DNA of 64,000 nucleotides from Clostridia bacterium (GCA_910574255.1 CAJTAK010000002.1:62001-126000); one strand, 5' to 3'; counted from the stretch's first letter, positions 1 to 8,357 are shown. Numbers and translations: made by a program. Notes: generated by a model from the letters alone, not told the origin.

Positions 1-31
1 TAAAACAAGAAAAGAAAGCAGGGGAATCACA

Positions 32-574
32 ATGGATGGAAAAGAATTCATCAAACTGGCACTGGATCTTGGCTTTGCGGATGCGGCCATAATCAATACG
101 GAGGAACTGGTATTTGTTCCTAACTTCCGCACTCTCTGCGAAGAAAATCTATGCGGAAAATACGGCGTCAACTACGCCTGCCCACCGGACTGCGGAACGG
201 TTGAGCAGATGCGCAAAAAGGTTCTTGCCTGGCGGCAGGCACTGGTGCTGCAGACCATGTGGGATATTGAAGACCCCCTGGACAACGCACAGATCAAACC
301 GGTGAAAGCACGACACAACCAACTGACCCGGCAGCTTATTGACAGCATCAAGGAACCGGGGCTGATGATCGGGGCAAGCGGCTGCAGTCTCTGCAATCCC
401 TGTGCTATCACAGAGGGAAAGCCCTGCCGTTTTCCAAAGCTGCAATACTCCTGCATGTCCGCCTACTGCATTTTTGTAAAGGAAATGACAGAGCGCTGCC
501 ACATGGACTATGACTGTGCTCCTGGAATTACAACCTTTTTCAGCATGTACTGCTTTGATGAGCGGATGCCATAA
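32..574 (+). CDS. DUF2284 putative metal-binding protein
   Basis: 180-residue cysteine-rich protein of the DUF2284 type. Visible Cys clusters are CEENLCGKYG near residues 36-45, ACPPDCG near 49-55, CSLCNPC near 118-124 and several more to the C-terminus, the pattern expected of a metal or iron-sulfur binding protein. The family is common in anaerobes and its reaction is unknown. An AGGGGA ribosome binding site lies 6 bases before the ATG. Nothing upstream is in the window. The 3' end overlaps a convergent reading frame. Confidence 0.88.
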   Translation: MDGKEFIKLALDLGFADAAIINTEELVFVPNFRTLCEENLCGKYGVNYACPPDCGTVEQMRKKVLAWRQALVLQTMWDIEDPLDNAQIKPVKARHNQLTRQLIDSIKEPGLMIGASGCSLCNPCAITEGKPCRFPKLQYSCMSAYCIFVKEMTERCHMDYDCAPGITTFFSMYCFDERMP

Positions 575-803
575 TCTCCTTGCCTATCAATAGTATAGCG
601 GCCAGATTATATCCCCTTTCGCCTGCCTCTATGTCCATTTCATAAAGCTCTGCACTTACCAATCGCTCTTGGGCGATCATATCTTCCCATGGCTGTCCGC
701 CTCCGGCATAGTTTACAGTTATCTGCCGGGCAGGGCAGCTTTCCTGCTCTCCATCTGCTTCACCCAGGCTGTCACAGCAAATAATTATTTTCCCGATTGG
801 CAA
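540..803 (-). pseudogene. Unidentified reading frame after the YciI-like gene, possibly a remnant
   Basis: An 87-codon frame overlaps the end of the YciI-like gene by 32 bases in another frame and the end of the convergent DUF2284 gene. The only start is a TTG without a ribosome binding site. The middle (ITVNYAGGGQPWEDMIAQ) has protein-like composition and ordinary codon use, so it may be the C-terminus of a lost gene or an extension reached by frameshifting. No family is recognised. It could also be chance. Confidence 0.3.
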
Positions 804-1071
804 TCTGCAAGCCGACTAATTTATAGGCGGCATATCCTCCCACAACCAACGGCTCCGCCTTGCAGATTTCTTCCGCTTCTTCACGGCTTTTAGTTTTTAG
901 AATATACATCCCCGCCATTCCCGGATATCCTTTAAAGACGCCGCAGATTTCCAGCTTTCCTTCATCATCCAGCCTTCTTATATTCTCAACGTGTTCCATA
1001 ACTACCTTTTTCGTCATCTTATTATAAGTCTTGCTTTTCTCAATCAACATCATATACATGAGCTTTTCCAT
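772..1071 (-). CDS. YciI-like domain protein
   Basis: 99-residue protein with the ferredoxin-like YCII layout: an N-terminal strand (MYMMLIEKSK), a central GVFKGYPGMAGMYILKTKS strand-turn-strand and a C-terminal EEICKAEPLVVGGYAAYKLVGLQ segment. YciI-type proteins are small and some are enzymes or dioxygenase-related, but the substrate here is unknown. The start at 1071 has GGAG at spacing 8. It overlaps the end of the upstream DUF6194 gene by 32 bases, so the two are probably translated together. Confidence 0.65.
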   Translation of the reverse strand: MEKLMYMMLIEKSKTYNKMTKKVVMEHVENIRRLDDEGKLEICGVFKGYPGMAGMYILKTKSREEAEEICKAEPLVVGGYAAYKLVGLQIANRENNYLL

Positions 1072-1522
1072 AGGTCATTCTCCTTTTTTCAAATTTTTCT
1101 TTAGCATATGCATAAGCTTCCTGTATCATCCCTTTGAATGCCTCAAAGGTCTTATCAGAGGGATTTAAGACACATACCCAGCCCATCCAGGCATAAACAG
1201 GGTGAGGGATAATGGTATCTAAGACAGTAAAATCAAAATCCATATTTACAGTCTCTCCTGCCAAGGGACGTTTGGGAATATACCCAAATCGCTCAATAAA
1301 CGTCTCCTTTCTTAATCCCACATTTACACGATATACATGTTCACGATTCAGTATTGAGCCTTTGTCATTATCACCATCCTTTTCCTTCACGGTTAAAACA
1401 TATACGCCCCGCTTCAAAGCCCCGTTCGGGTTATAAAAAATACCCTTTTCTCCCCAACTCTTTACCAGTACGGTATCCTTTAAGCTCCGCAGACAGTAAG
1501 AAAGAATCTCATCCGATGTCAT
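1040..1522 (-). CDS. DUF6194 family protein
   Basis: 160-residue protein resembling the DUF6194 family: an N-terminal helix (DEILSYCLRSL), then strands with GVYVLTVKEKDG, RVNVGLRKETF and a C-terminal PHPVYAWMGWVCVLNPS segment typical of small proteins with a MmcQ/YjbR-like fold. Function unknown. The ATG has GGAGG at spacing 7. It is the first gene of a short leftward unit with the YciI-like gene, divergent from the WYL regulator at 1840. Confidence 0.65.
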   Translation of the reverse strand: MTSDEILSYCLRSLKDTVLVKSWGEKGIFYNPNGALKRGVYVLTVKEKDGDNDKGSILNREHVYRVNVGLRKETFIERFGYIPKRPLAGETVNMDFDFTVLDTIIPHPVYAWMGWVCVLNPSDKTFEAFKGMIQEAYAYAKEKFEKRRMTYGKAHVYDVD

Positions 1523-1678
1523 ATCTTTTCCTCCGGTTTTTATTCAACAATTTACACCCATACCAGACTTTACCAAGTTTTTATTTACTAAGGCGTGAAT
1601 TGCAATATATTTGTTGATAGCGTATCCCCTTTCCCTCTATGATATAATTGCATTTATCGTATAAATAGCTTATCATAG

Positions 1679-1703
1679 AATAGTGACAAGACATGTCACT
1701 ATT
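1679..1703. promoter_or_regulatory. 9-bp inverted repeat upstream of the WYL regulator
   Basis: AATAGTGAC and GTCACTATT are separated by 7 bases. A TATAAT at 1643-1648 lies about 30 bases upstream. The dyad could be an operator for the WYL protein or the first hairpin of its leader. No T-run follows, so a terminator is less likely. Confidence 0.5.
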
Positions 1704-1752
1704 TAAAGAAAAATATTAAGGTTGAAAGAAAATCCTTCACCCTTAATTTGAT

Positions 1753-1826
1753 GGTCAGACGGACATGCCTGCATAAGATGAACCCATTACGGACGAAAAG
1801 TCAGCCCGGGCCATGTCCTCCTGACC
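1753..1826 (+). ncRNA. Structured 5' leader of unknown class before the WYL regulator
   Basis: GGTCAG at 1753 pairs with CTGACC at 1821, and GGACATG at 1761 pairs with CATGTCC at 1812, giving a 13-pair stem with a 2x2 internal loop. Inside is a roughly 44-base multi-element loop that contains GACGAAAAGTC and GCCCGGGC. The stem ends 4 bases before the GGAGG at 1830 that serves the start at 1840. It does not match the core motifs of the riboswitch classes I can recall (TPP, SAM, cobalamin, purine, ZTP, c-di-GMP, guanidine). A cis-regulatory RNA is inferred from structure and position only. Confidence 0.45.
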
Positions 1827-1839
1827 CATGGAGGAAAAT

Positions 1840-2793
1840 ATGTCAAAAGCAGAACGGCTTATTGAAATGATGATAACAATAAACGCAAAAAAGGATTTCA
1901 CAGTGGGCGAACTGGCAAGGGAATTTTCCGTGTCAAAGCGTACAATCCTCCGGGATCTGCAGGAATTGGAGCAGGCCGGATTTCCCCTTTATTCGGAAGT
2001 GGGGGCCGCAGGCGGGTATCATATTTTAAAAGAGCGTATTTTGCCCCCTATCACTTTTTCAGAAAGTGAAGCCAAGGCCATATTCTTTGCCTGCCAGGCT
2101 CTTCAGTTCTACCGGGATTTGCCCTTTGAGCAGGAAACTATTTCCGTTTTGAAAAAATTTTTGAATTGTCTGCCCTTAGATATCCAAAGCAGCATCACCC
2201 AGTTTCAAAATAAGGTGGTATTTTGGATTCCGGACAGGCATTGCAATTCGCCGCTGCTCAAATCCATGTTTCACATTGTTGTAAACCGTCATGCCGCAAC
2301 AATACGGTATTCATCCATGCATTCCGAAAGCATACGCACGATTATACCAATTGGGTTATACGCTATGAATGGGCTTTGGTACTGCCCTGCATATTGTACG
2401 AAAGCAAATCAAATCCGAGAGTTCCGCATTGACCGTGTCAAAGAAATTGTGGAGGAAAAGCCTTATCCCAAAGGGAAATATCCCATTCCTGCATCCATTC
2501 AGGAATATCTTCAAGATCTGGAGGCAGGAAACGATTACCACATAAAAATCCAGCTGACCGATATAGGCGTTAAACGCTGCGAAACGGAATGTTTACTGGC
2601 AAGAGGATTAAAAACCTTTTCAACGGGCGGCGGGATCATTGATATGAAAATACGCCGTGGGACTTTGGAGTGGGCAGCCGATTATTTTCTGCCCCTTGGA
2701 AGCAATGCAACCGTATTAGAGCCTGTGGAGCTGATCGAGTTAATGAAACGTAAAATAGATGAATTATATCGGCATTACTGCAGTTCGGAATAA
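1840..2793 (+). CDS. HTH/WYL-domain transcriptional regulator
   Basis: 317-residue DNA-binding regulator. An N-terminal DeoR/HTH_11-type helix-turn-helix spans about residues 1-60 (FTVGELAREFSVSKRTILRDL), followed by a central WYL domain and the C-terminal WCX extension (VKRCETECLLARGLKTF... WAADYFLPLGSNATVLEP). WYL domains are thought to bind nucleic acid or small ligands. The start was placed at 1840 because GGAGG lies 5 bases upstream; the earlier ATG at 1828 overlaps that site and has none of its own. Its own mRNA leader is strongly structured. No target gene is obvious; the divergent DUF6194 unit is a candidate. Confidence 0.88.
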   Translation: MSKAERLIEMMITINAKKDFTVGELAREFSVSKRTILRDLQELEQAGFPLYSEVGAAGGYHILKERILPPITFSESEAKAIFFACQALQFYRDLPFEQETISVLKKFLNCLPLDIQSSITQFQNKVVFWIPDRHCNSPLLKSMFHIVVNRHAATIRYSSMHSESIRTIIPIGLYAMNGLWYCPAYCTKANQIREFRIDRVKEIVEEKPYPKGKYPIPASIQEYLQDLEAGNDYHIKIQLTDIGVKRCETECLLARGLKTFSTGGGIIDMKIRRGTLEWAADYFLPLGSNATVLEPVELIELMKRKIDELYRHYCSSE

Positions 2794-2932
2794 TAAGGAT
2801 GTGTGTATGATAGGAAAGATTCCATAGCAATGACATGATGCCAGATTCCATAGTGCTGTCTCCTTTGTATTGTTTCCCCTCCACAGGACAAAAAGGAGCT
2901 GTTGGGAAATAAGGCGGCAGACTTTTCTGTTC

Positions 2933-2995
2933 TTCTGTGTCCGGCTGTTTGCATACCTATCAGGCAGAATGCATACAAACCCTCCGAACACAGAA
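2933..2995 (-). terminator. Long imperfect hairpin after the MFS gene
   Basis: TTCTGTGT at 2933 pairs with ACACAGAA at 2988, and inner GTTTGCAT-like segments pair with ATGCATACAAAC. It lies about 40 bases beyond the stop of the leftward MFS gene and probably ends its transcript, although no long T-run is present. It is in the 241-base gap between the convergent WYL and MFS genes; I see nothing else there. Confidence 0.45.
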
Positions 2996-3034
2996 GATAG
3001 AAATGGCTGAAATCTTATTTCAAATTCTTATCCT

Positions 3035-4279
3035 TCATCCAAGCTCCCGGAATCTTTGCCCTGCTCCCAACGCAATCACCAGGGAAATTACCCCGGCGAA
3101 GAGAACCACGGCAAACTCGAACCCTTCACAAAGCTCAAACAGTACTCCATACAAAGCATTTCCCAAAGGCTGTGCGCACATGGAAATAGTGAGAATCACA
3201 GCAATCACCTTCCCAATCAGATGCCCCGGCGTCTCCGCCTGGACAAAGGACATCATCTGCACGGAAAACATGGTGGAAAGCACCATAATCACAAAGCAGC
3301 AGCCGGTAATCACCAGATAAATCCCCATATCAAAAAGCCTGAACGCCAAAGCAAGCCCTATGGGAAATACTGCGAATGCGGCAGCCGCAATCAAACCTCC
3401 TGCCTTCCCAACGGACAGTCTTTTTCCAAAAACACCTGCCAGAATGCCGCCTGTAAGGCCACCTGCCGCCAGGGCTCCCTGGGAAAAGCTGTAGAGGGTA
3501 TTTGCCATGCTGTCTGATCCAAGGCTTAGCACCTCCGTAACCAGATAAGGCACTGCTACGATGATCATAGCGGACAGGAACAGATTTATTTCACAGACCA
3601 CCAGGGTTACTCTCCCGATCTGCGGCTTTTCTTTTCGGATAAATTGAAAGCTCTCACGAAAATCCCCATTTACCATCTTTAAAATTCCTCCCCTTGAATC
3701 CTGTTTCACAAAGGGAATCCGAATAAAAAGCTCCATCACAGCCGACAGAAAAAAGCACACCATGCAGAGCAGAAGCACCATTTTCAATCCATAGGCGCTG
3801 TAGAGCATTCCTCCGAGCACCGGACCAATCAGATTGGCAAAAGAGCTGATGGTATTAATAATGGAATTTGCCTCCATAAAATGCTCCGGACTTACCAGGG
3901 CAGGAATACTGGCCTGTACGGAGGGCTGATAGGCGCCGGCAATCCCGTAGAGCAGCATCATGGTCACTGTTAAAAGGACTACCAGGTTCACATTTCCCAT
4001 GAGCAGGGAAAAGCCAAGGATCACGGACGCCGTAAAAAAGTCCAGAATCACCATGATATTTCTCTTGTTGACCCGATCCGCAACAACGCCCCCTATGGGA
4101 GACAGCAGAATTGCGGGGATAAAGGCACATGCCATCACGGTTCCGTAGAGCGCCGAGGAACCGGTCTGATTCAATAGATACAGGGGCAGGGCAAAGCGGA
4201 TGGTTGCATTTCCAAAGAGGGAAATAATCTGTCCGATGACTACCAAAGTAAAATCTCTGGAAAATAAGTTCTGTTTCAT
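3035..4279 (-). CDS. Major facilitator superfamily exporter (DHA3-like)
   Basis: 414-residue 12-helix membrane protein. The N-terminal RDFTLVVIGQIISLFGN segment, the A-VADRVNKRNIMVILD loop between helices 2 and 3 and overall length fit the MefA-like drug:H+ antiporter-3 family. GGAGG precedes the ATG. It starts 3 bases after the stop of the ABC permease gene, so it is the last gene of a three-gene leftward operon. Co-transcription with an ABC pair and a neighbouring TetR gene suggests inducible export or stress resistance; the substrate is unknown. Confidence 0.85.
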   Translation of the reverse strand: MKQNLFSRDFTLVVIGQIISLFGNATIRFALPLYLLNQTGSSALYGTVMACAFIPAILLSPIGGVVADRVNKRNIMVILDFFTASVILGFSLLMGNVNLVVLLTVTMMLLYGIAGAYQPSVQASIPALVSPEHFMEANSIINTISSFANLIGPVLGGMLYSAYGLKMVLLLCMVCFFLSAVMELFIRIPFVKQDSRGGILKMVNGDFRESFQFIRKEKPQIGRVTLVVCEINLFLSAMIIVAVPYLVTEVLSLGSDSMANTLYSFSQGALAAGGLTGGILAGVFGKRLSVGKAGGLIAAAAFAVFPIGLALAFRLFDMGIYLVITGCCFVIMVLSTMFSVQMMSFVQAETPGHLIGKVIAVILTISMCAQPLGNALYGVLFELCEGFEFAVVLFAGVISLVIALGAGQRFRELG

Positions 4280-4282
4280 TTT

Positions 4283-4987
4283 CTAAACCTCCATGTTTTC
4301 GATTCCATTTGCAAGCAGCCGGTACATTCCAATGCCGGAAGCGGCAAATAAGACACTCATTGCTGTCATAATTCCAATCAGATGCCTGGGAGAAATGGCG
4401 ATAAGATTGGTCGTTGCACATACCAGAAGCAGGGCACAGATGATGGCGGCTGTTGATGATCGCTTTATCCATCCTGCCACAGCGGAAACAATTCCCAGGG
4501 CGGCTGCCATGCATCCCATCAGGATTCCCGACAGCAAAGCCATACGAAAAATCGCTCCGTATCCTCCCGCCGCTTCCGGTACGGTCTGAAATATCCGGGC
4601 TATGGCATACATTCCTCCAAGGGTCAGAAGATGGCTGACGCAGGCGGAAAAAACCGTCAAAAGACACACAAGGCGGATTTTTGTCCCAAGGACTTCTTTT
4701 CGACCTACAGGATAGCTTAGCATGACAACCGCAATTTTTCCACAGTAATCATTGACAATCACCTTGGAGCCCATCACGGCTGACAGAATGCCGAAACAAC
4801 AGTAGCCCAGAGCCGTTGTCAGGGCCGCCAGCCCGTTCCAGTCTGCAAACAACTCATCGCCTTCCTCTGTCTGGGCAATGAAGACAAATAGAATGCCGAT
4901 TGCCAGAATGCTTAAGAAAATTCCTCCTGCAGCCCACAGATACGTGGACCATTTTATCTTTTTTTGTTCAAGCTTATATAGATTCAT
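4283..4987 (-). CDS. ABC transporter permease (ABC-2 type)
   Basis: 234-residue membrane protein with six hydrophobic segments (for example YLWAAGGIFLSILAIGILF near the N-terminus and RMALLSGILMGCMAAALGIV centrally) and a charged cytoplasmic NDYCGKIAVVMLSYPVGRKEVLGTK loop, as in ABC-2 permeases paired with an ATPase. The start at 4987 has GGAGG at spacing 7; the longer frame upstream has no ribosome binding site. It partners the ATPase encoded upstream, from which it is separated by 105 bases, and precedes the MFS gene by 3 bases. Confidence 0.85.
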   Translation of the reverse strand: MNLYKLEQKKIKWSTYLWAAGGIFLSILAIGILFVFIAQTEEGDELFADWNGLAALTTALGYCCFGILSAVMGSKVIVNDYCGKIAVVMLSYPVGRKEVLGTKIRLVCLLTVFSACVSHLLTLGGMYAIARIFQTVPEAAGGYGAIFRMALLSGILMGCMAAALGIVSAVAGWIKRSSTAAIICALLLVCATTNLIAISPRHLIGIMTAMSVLFAASGIGMYRLLANGIENMEV

Positions 4988-5092
4988 GGGTTTTCCTCCA
5001 TTATAAGTTTCATAATAATCTCCATTCCGCCGCCTTTCAGTTGGCGGCACAAATAGTAATGAAAGTTCTACTTGCTTTCACACTAATCTCTT

Positions 5093-5815
5093 CTAACACA
5101 GATCCTGATTGCTGCTAATCATCTGGGCTACCACATAGTCTTCAAACTGATCTCCATAACGGGCTGCTTTTTCCTCCACGGAAAATTCTTCCTTGATAAA
5201 GCCCCCGGACAGGATGCCCACACGGTCCGCCGTATGCCGCACCTCTCCGATGATATGACTGGAAAGTAAAATCGCTATGCCCTCCCTGGTCAGTTTTTTC
5301 AGCAGCTTTCGCATTTCCGTTATGGCTATCGGGTCCAGACCATTGAGGGGCTCATCTAAGAGCAGCACCCGGGGCCGGTGAATGATGGCTCTGGCAATGG
5401 CAAGCCGCTGCTTCATGCCAAGGGAATATTGGGAAACCGGCTTTTTGCCCGCATGCTCAAGGCCTACAAGCCCCAGTACTTCCGGCAGATTGGCATGTGC
5501 GCCCATATAGCTTAGATGCATGGTCAAGAGCTCTTCTGCGTTCAGGTGCTCGTAAAAAACAGGATTCTCTATCATGCTTCCAATCTGACATAAGTACTCC
5601 GGACTGCGGCTTACCGCATTTCCCAGTATGGATATTCTGCCGTTGTCCATCCTTTGCAGGCCCAGAATCAGCTTCATCAAGGTTGTCTTGCCTGCACCGT
5701 TGACGCCAAGAAGTCCATATGTTTCTCCCTCCCGCAGGCGGAAGCTGCAATGATTGATTACCTGGGCGCTGCCATAGCTCTTTTCTACGGAATCTACTTC
5801 CATGATTGTCTTCAT
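5093..5815 (-). CDS. ABC transporter ATP-binding protein
   Basis: 241-residue ATPase. Walker A is GVNGAGKTT near residue 41, the signature is SQYSLGMKQRLAIARA (LGMKQ in place of LSGGQ, usual for bacitracin/lantibiotic-type ABC-2 ATPases), Walker B is VLLLDEPLNGLDP, and the H-loop is LLSSH. It probably energises the adjacent permease. The ATG at 5815 has GGAGG at spacing 4; the TTG at 5830 has none. The upstream region holds a dyad nearly identical to one before the divergent-position tetR gene, so TetR control is likely. Confidence 0.9.
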   Translation of the reverse strand: MKTIMEVDSVEKSYGSAQVINHCSFRLREGETYGLLGVNGAGKTTLMKLILGLQRMDNGRISILGNAVSRSPEYLCQIGSMIENPVFYEHLNAEELLTMHLSYMGAHANLPEVLGLVGLEHAGKKPVSQYSLGMKQRLAIARAIIHRPRVLLLDEPLNGLDPIAITEMRKLLKKLTREGIAILLSSHIIGEVRHTADRVGILSGGFIKEEFSVEEKAARYGDQFEDYVVAQMISSNQDLC

Positions 5816-5829
5816 ATAACCTCCAATCA

Positions 5830-5846
5830 ATACCGAACGTCGGTAT
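5830..5846. promoter_or_regulatory. Probable TetR operator before the ABC/MFS operon
   Basis: ATACCGA-ACG-TCGGTAT is a perfect 7-bp inverted repeat with a 3-base spacer, located 15 bases before the ATPase start. A closely similar dyad lies at 6667-6683 in the tetR promoter. Shared sequence at both places supports one repressor acting on both. Confidence 0.75.
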
Positions 5847-5951
5847 GTATTTGTTTAAAAGAAGAAGCTGTTCAAAAACAGCCCTTTCATTGTTATCCTT
5901 TTGTCTTTACATCTCAATTGGTGCAATTCCAATTTATAAATTGCATTTTTA

Positions 5952-6605
5952 CTACTTTTTCTTCTGATAAATGGACGTAAGCTCCTTAAGCCGCTCAAGC
6001 ATTTTCTCATCCACAATATCCAGTCCGAAGCCCTTAAGCATCTGCTGAAACACCATAAACTTGCCGTGGGCCTCTTCCTGCGTATCCCCAAAATTCATGG
6101 GATTCATCCAGACATTCGCCACAAAGATAATCAGCTCCGCAAGCTGAGCCGGATAGTCCGTGACAATGCTTCCGTCTGCAATTCCCTCTTCCATGATCGG
6201 AAGAATATAATTGGGTGCCACCTGCTTCATAGTATCGTTCACCATACTGACCATCAGCTTGGCATTGTTGTGAAAGTTAGGAGCCATGGCAAAAATCTCA
6301 TCCTGTACCGGCCGGTTAATGGATTCCCGAAAGATAGCTTCCAGCTTTTCCTTTCCGTTTAAGTCCGTTCTGTCCCGAATCTTTGCAAGCATCCGATTGG
6401 ACTGCTCTGTCATCCGGTTCGTAACTGCTTCTAAGATATCCTCCTTGGACTTAAAATGGTGATAAATGGCTCCTTTGCTTAAGCCCCCCAGGTTATTGAT
6501 AATGTCCTGGATGGAGGTGTACTCATAGCCCCTCTCCAGAAATAAGCGGTATGCCGTATCCAGAATCCGATTTATGGTTTCCTCCGGGTTTTTATTGCGT
6601 GCCAT
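5952..6605 (-). CDS. TetR/AcrR family transcriptional regulator
   Basis: 217-residue repressor. The N-terminal domain, about residues 8-55, carries the TetR helix-turn-helix (YTSIQDIINNLGGLSKGAIYHHF region) and is followed by an all-helical ligand-binding domain. GGAGG lies 10 bases before the ATG at 6605; the upstream in-frame start has no site. It sits just upstream of the ABC/MFS operon in the same direction. Its promoter (TTGACA at 6713-6708, TAAGAT at 6689-6684) is followed at once by an operator-like dyad, so autorepression plus control of the exporter operon is the simplest reading. Confidence 0.9.
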   Translation of the reverse strand: MARNKNPEETINRILDTAYRLFLERGYEYTSIQDIINNLGGLSKGAIYHHFKSKEDILEAVTNRMTEQSNRMLAKIRDRTDLNGKEKLEAIFRESINRPVQDEIFAMAPNFHNNAKLMVSMVNDTMKQVAPNYILPIMEEGIADGSIVTDYPAQLAELIIFVANVWMNPMNFGDTQEEAHGKFMVFQQMLKGFGLDIVDEKMLERLKELTSIYQKKK

Positions 6606-6666
6606 GGTACATGTACCTCCCCGTTTTCTTTGACAGAGCAAAGAACGTAAATTTGTTGTCCGTCAA

Positions 6667-6713
6667 ACGTACCGCTGGTATGTATCTTAACACGCCATTC
6701 GTATGTTTGTCAA
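6667..6713 (-). promoter_or_regulatory. tetR promoter with overlapping operator
   Basis: On the minus strand TTGACA (6713-6708) and TAAGAT (6689-6684) are 18 bases apart. Directly downstream, 6667-6683 holds ACGTACC-GCT-GGTATGT, an inverted repeat with one mismatch that matches the dyad at 5830-5846. A bound repressor would block the start of transcription. Confidence 0.75.
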
Positions 6714-6732
6714 ATATATTTACAAAAAATCT

Positions 6733-7881
6733 TCAGGCTCGTTGCCCCTTTTCCAACTGTGCAATCCGAAGGAGAGCCTGTTTTAGCTCTTCTTTGCTTT
6801 GGATGAGTTCTTCTCTGCTTTGCACTAATTCTTCTCTGCTTTGCACTAATTCTTCTTTGCTTTGTGCTAATTCCTCTTTGCTTTGTGCTAATTCCTCTTT
6901 GCTTTGTGTTAATTCCTCTTTGCTTTGTGTTAATTCCTCTTTATTCCGAGCCAGTTCCTCGCTCGTCTTCTCCAGCTCTCCACGCTTCCGATCCAGTTCT
7001 TCCTGCATCTCATCAATCATCAATTGTACCGTATTCCGGTCCATTTCCCGCAGTTCCTCTGAAAAAAATCCCATCACAACCTCCATGTTCCGGCATATCT
7101 CATACGCCTGCTGGTACATGGGCTTGAATTCCGGATAGGCTTTGATAAGCTTTATGATCTCCTCCGGCTCATCCGTACTCAAAAACAGCAGCCATGCATC
7201 TAATTTCCCTGTTACATCTTTATTTTGCTGTGTTTTCTTAAAAATGTCAATAGGGATAAAAATATATTTCTGCAGCAGCTCTGCCTTAAGCCCCGTGTCC
7301 GATTTCTGTCCAAACCGATGAACATACACGTCCGGAAACTCATGAAATTCCTTTGTACTGGTCTCAAAAAGCACAATTGTATAGACTGGTTTTACATCCC
7401 TGTAGCTGAACTTTTTTCTTCTTTTGCTTCTGACACGTTTATACTGACGCAGAAGCATATCAGATGAGTAACACGCACTGCGCTGTCCAGGAAACATATA
7501 GCCAATCTTCTGCACCTCCACATTTGCCAGACTTCCATCCTTAAGCTCCACCACCAAATCTGTAACCAGTAGAGAACATTCATCCGCAAGCCTGGTGGAA
7601 TCGTTAGGAAGCACCATGCGAATCCTCACCGGAAATCCCAGAAGCAACGATAAAAGCTCGTCCAATCGCTCCGGTGTGCTTTCCGGATTCATAATCTCCT
7701 TAAAAAATCCGTCATAAAGCATCCGAATACCTCTCACACCCGTACACCAGTCCAAAAATTCTTCCTGCTGCTCTTCTGTCCAGGATGCAAACATCACCCG
7801 TAGACTGTCCTTCCTCCCTATTTCCTCCATAACCTCCTTCCGTTCCCGAATCATGGGAAAATACTCCTTCAAATCTGCCAT
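6733..7881 (-). CDS. Rpn-family recombination-promoting nuclease/putative transposase with coiled-coil tail
   Basis: 382-residue protein. Residues about 40-250 match the PD-(D/E)XK transposase-like nuclease family (Rpn/YhgA), with the active-site region LLVTDLVVELKDG followed by ANVEVQ. The C-terminal 110 residues are a heptad repeat of the form SKEELxQ, encoded by near-identical 21-bp units at 6787-6945, and should form a long coiled coil. Start 7881 has GGAG at spacing 7. The family is abundant in gut Lachnospiraceae; E. coli RpnA is a DNA endonuclease. A 64-bp repeat pair lies directly upstream. Confidence 0.85.
   Translation of the reverse strand: MADLKEYFPMIRERKEVMEEIGRKDSLRVMFASWTEEQQEEFLDWCTGVRGIRMLYDGFFKEIMNPESTPERLDELLSLLLGFPVRIRMVLPNDSTRLADECSLLVTDLVVELKDGSLANVEVQKIGYMFPGQRSACYSSDMLLRQYKRVRSKRRKKFSYRDVKPVYTIVLFETSTKEFHEFPDVYVHRFGQKSDTGLKAELLQKYIFIPIDIFKKTQQNKDVTGKLDAWLLFLSTDEPEEIIKLIKAYPEFKPMYQQAYEICRNMEVVMGFFSEELREMDRNTVQLMIDEMQEELDRKRGELEKTSEELARNKEELTQSKEELTQSKEELAQSKEELAQSKEELVQSREELVQSREELIQSKEELKQALLRIAQLEKGQRA
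6787..6945 (-). repeat. 21-bp tandem repeats encoding a heptad coiled coil
   Basis: About eight units, each encoding SKEEL(T/A/V/I)Q-like heptads, with adjacent pairs identical or differing by one base. The pairwise similarity points to recent unit duplication, so the array length probably varies between strains. Confidence 0.85.
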
Positions 7882-7958
7882 ACACCTTCTCCTTTCCGCT
7901 GCAATATTTTTTATACACATTTTGTCTCCATGGAACAAGCGGACATTTTTGAACTATA

Positions 7959-8086
7959 ACCTTACCGGACGAAGTCCGCCAGCCCCGTAGGAGCATGCAT
8001 TCATGGGATACCCGTAGGGTATACCTTACCGGACGAAGTCCGCCAGCCCCGCAGGGGCATGCATTCATGGGATACCCGTAGGGTCT
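7959..8086. repeat. Two tandem 64-bp repeats (family A)
   Basis: Two head-to-tail units (7959-8022 and 8023-8086) start with ACCTTACCGGACGAAGTCC and end near CCCGTAGGGT. Each has small internal hairpins (GGACGAAGTCC, CCCGCAGGG). Related units occur at 38286-38336 in reverse orientation and at 55307-55400 as another tandem pair. They lie in the gene-free stretch before the Rpn gene. Confidence 0.85.
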
Positions 8087-8357
8087 ACTTTTGTATCCGG
8101 CATATCCTCAGGCAGACAAAATCCGCTGCCTGAAAGAGACACAAAATGCATTATTCCTATTAGGGATACTTATCGGGTGTACCATTTCTTAGTTTGTTGA
8201 AAACCTCTCCGAACCGGAGACATTGACAAAAAGATATTTGACTGCAAAAGAATTGCAGATGGAAAAATATTCTTGTCCGTGGGTTTTATACTAGCACAAA
8301 ATTTTACTTTCTGCAAGTACTAAATCAATTTTATTAACGGAATATTTGGGAGGAAGG

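Noticed and set aside
6787..6945. Regular repeats that might suggest a CRISPR array
   Set aside because: Units are 21 bp, contiguous without spacers, in frame, and encode heptads of a coiled coil.
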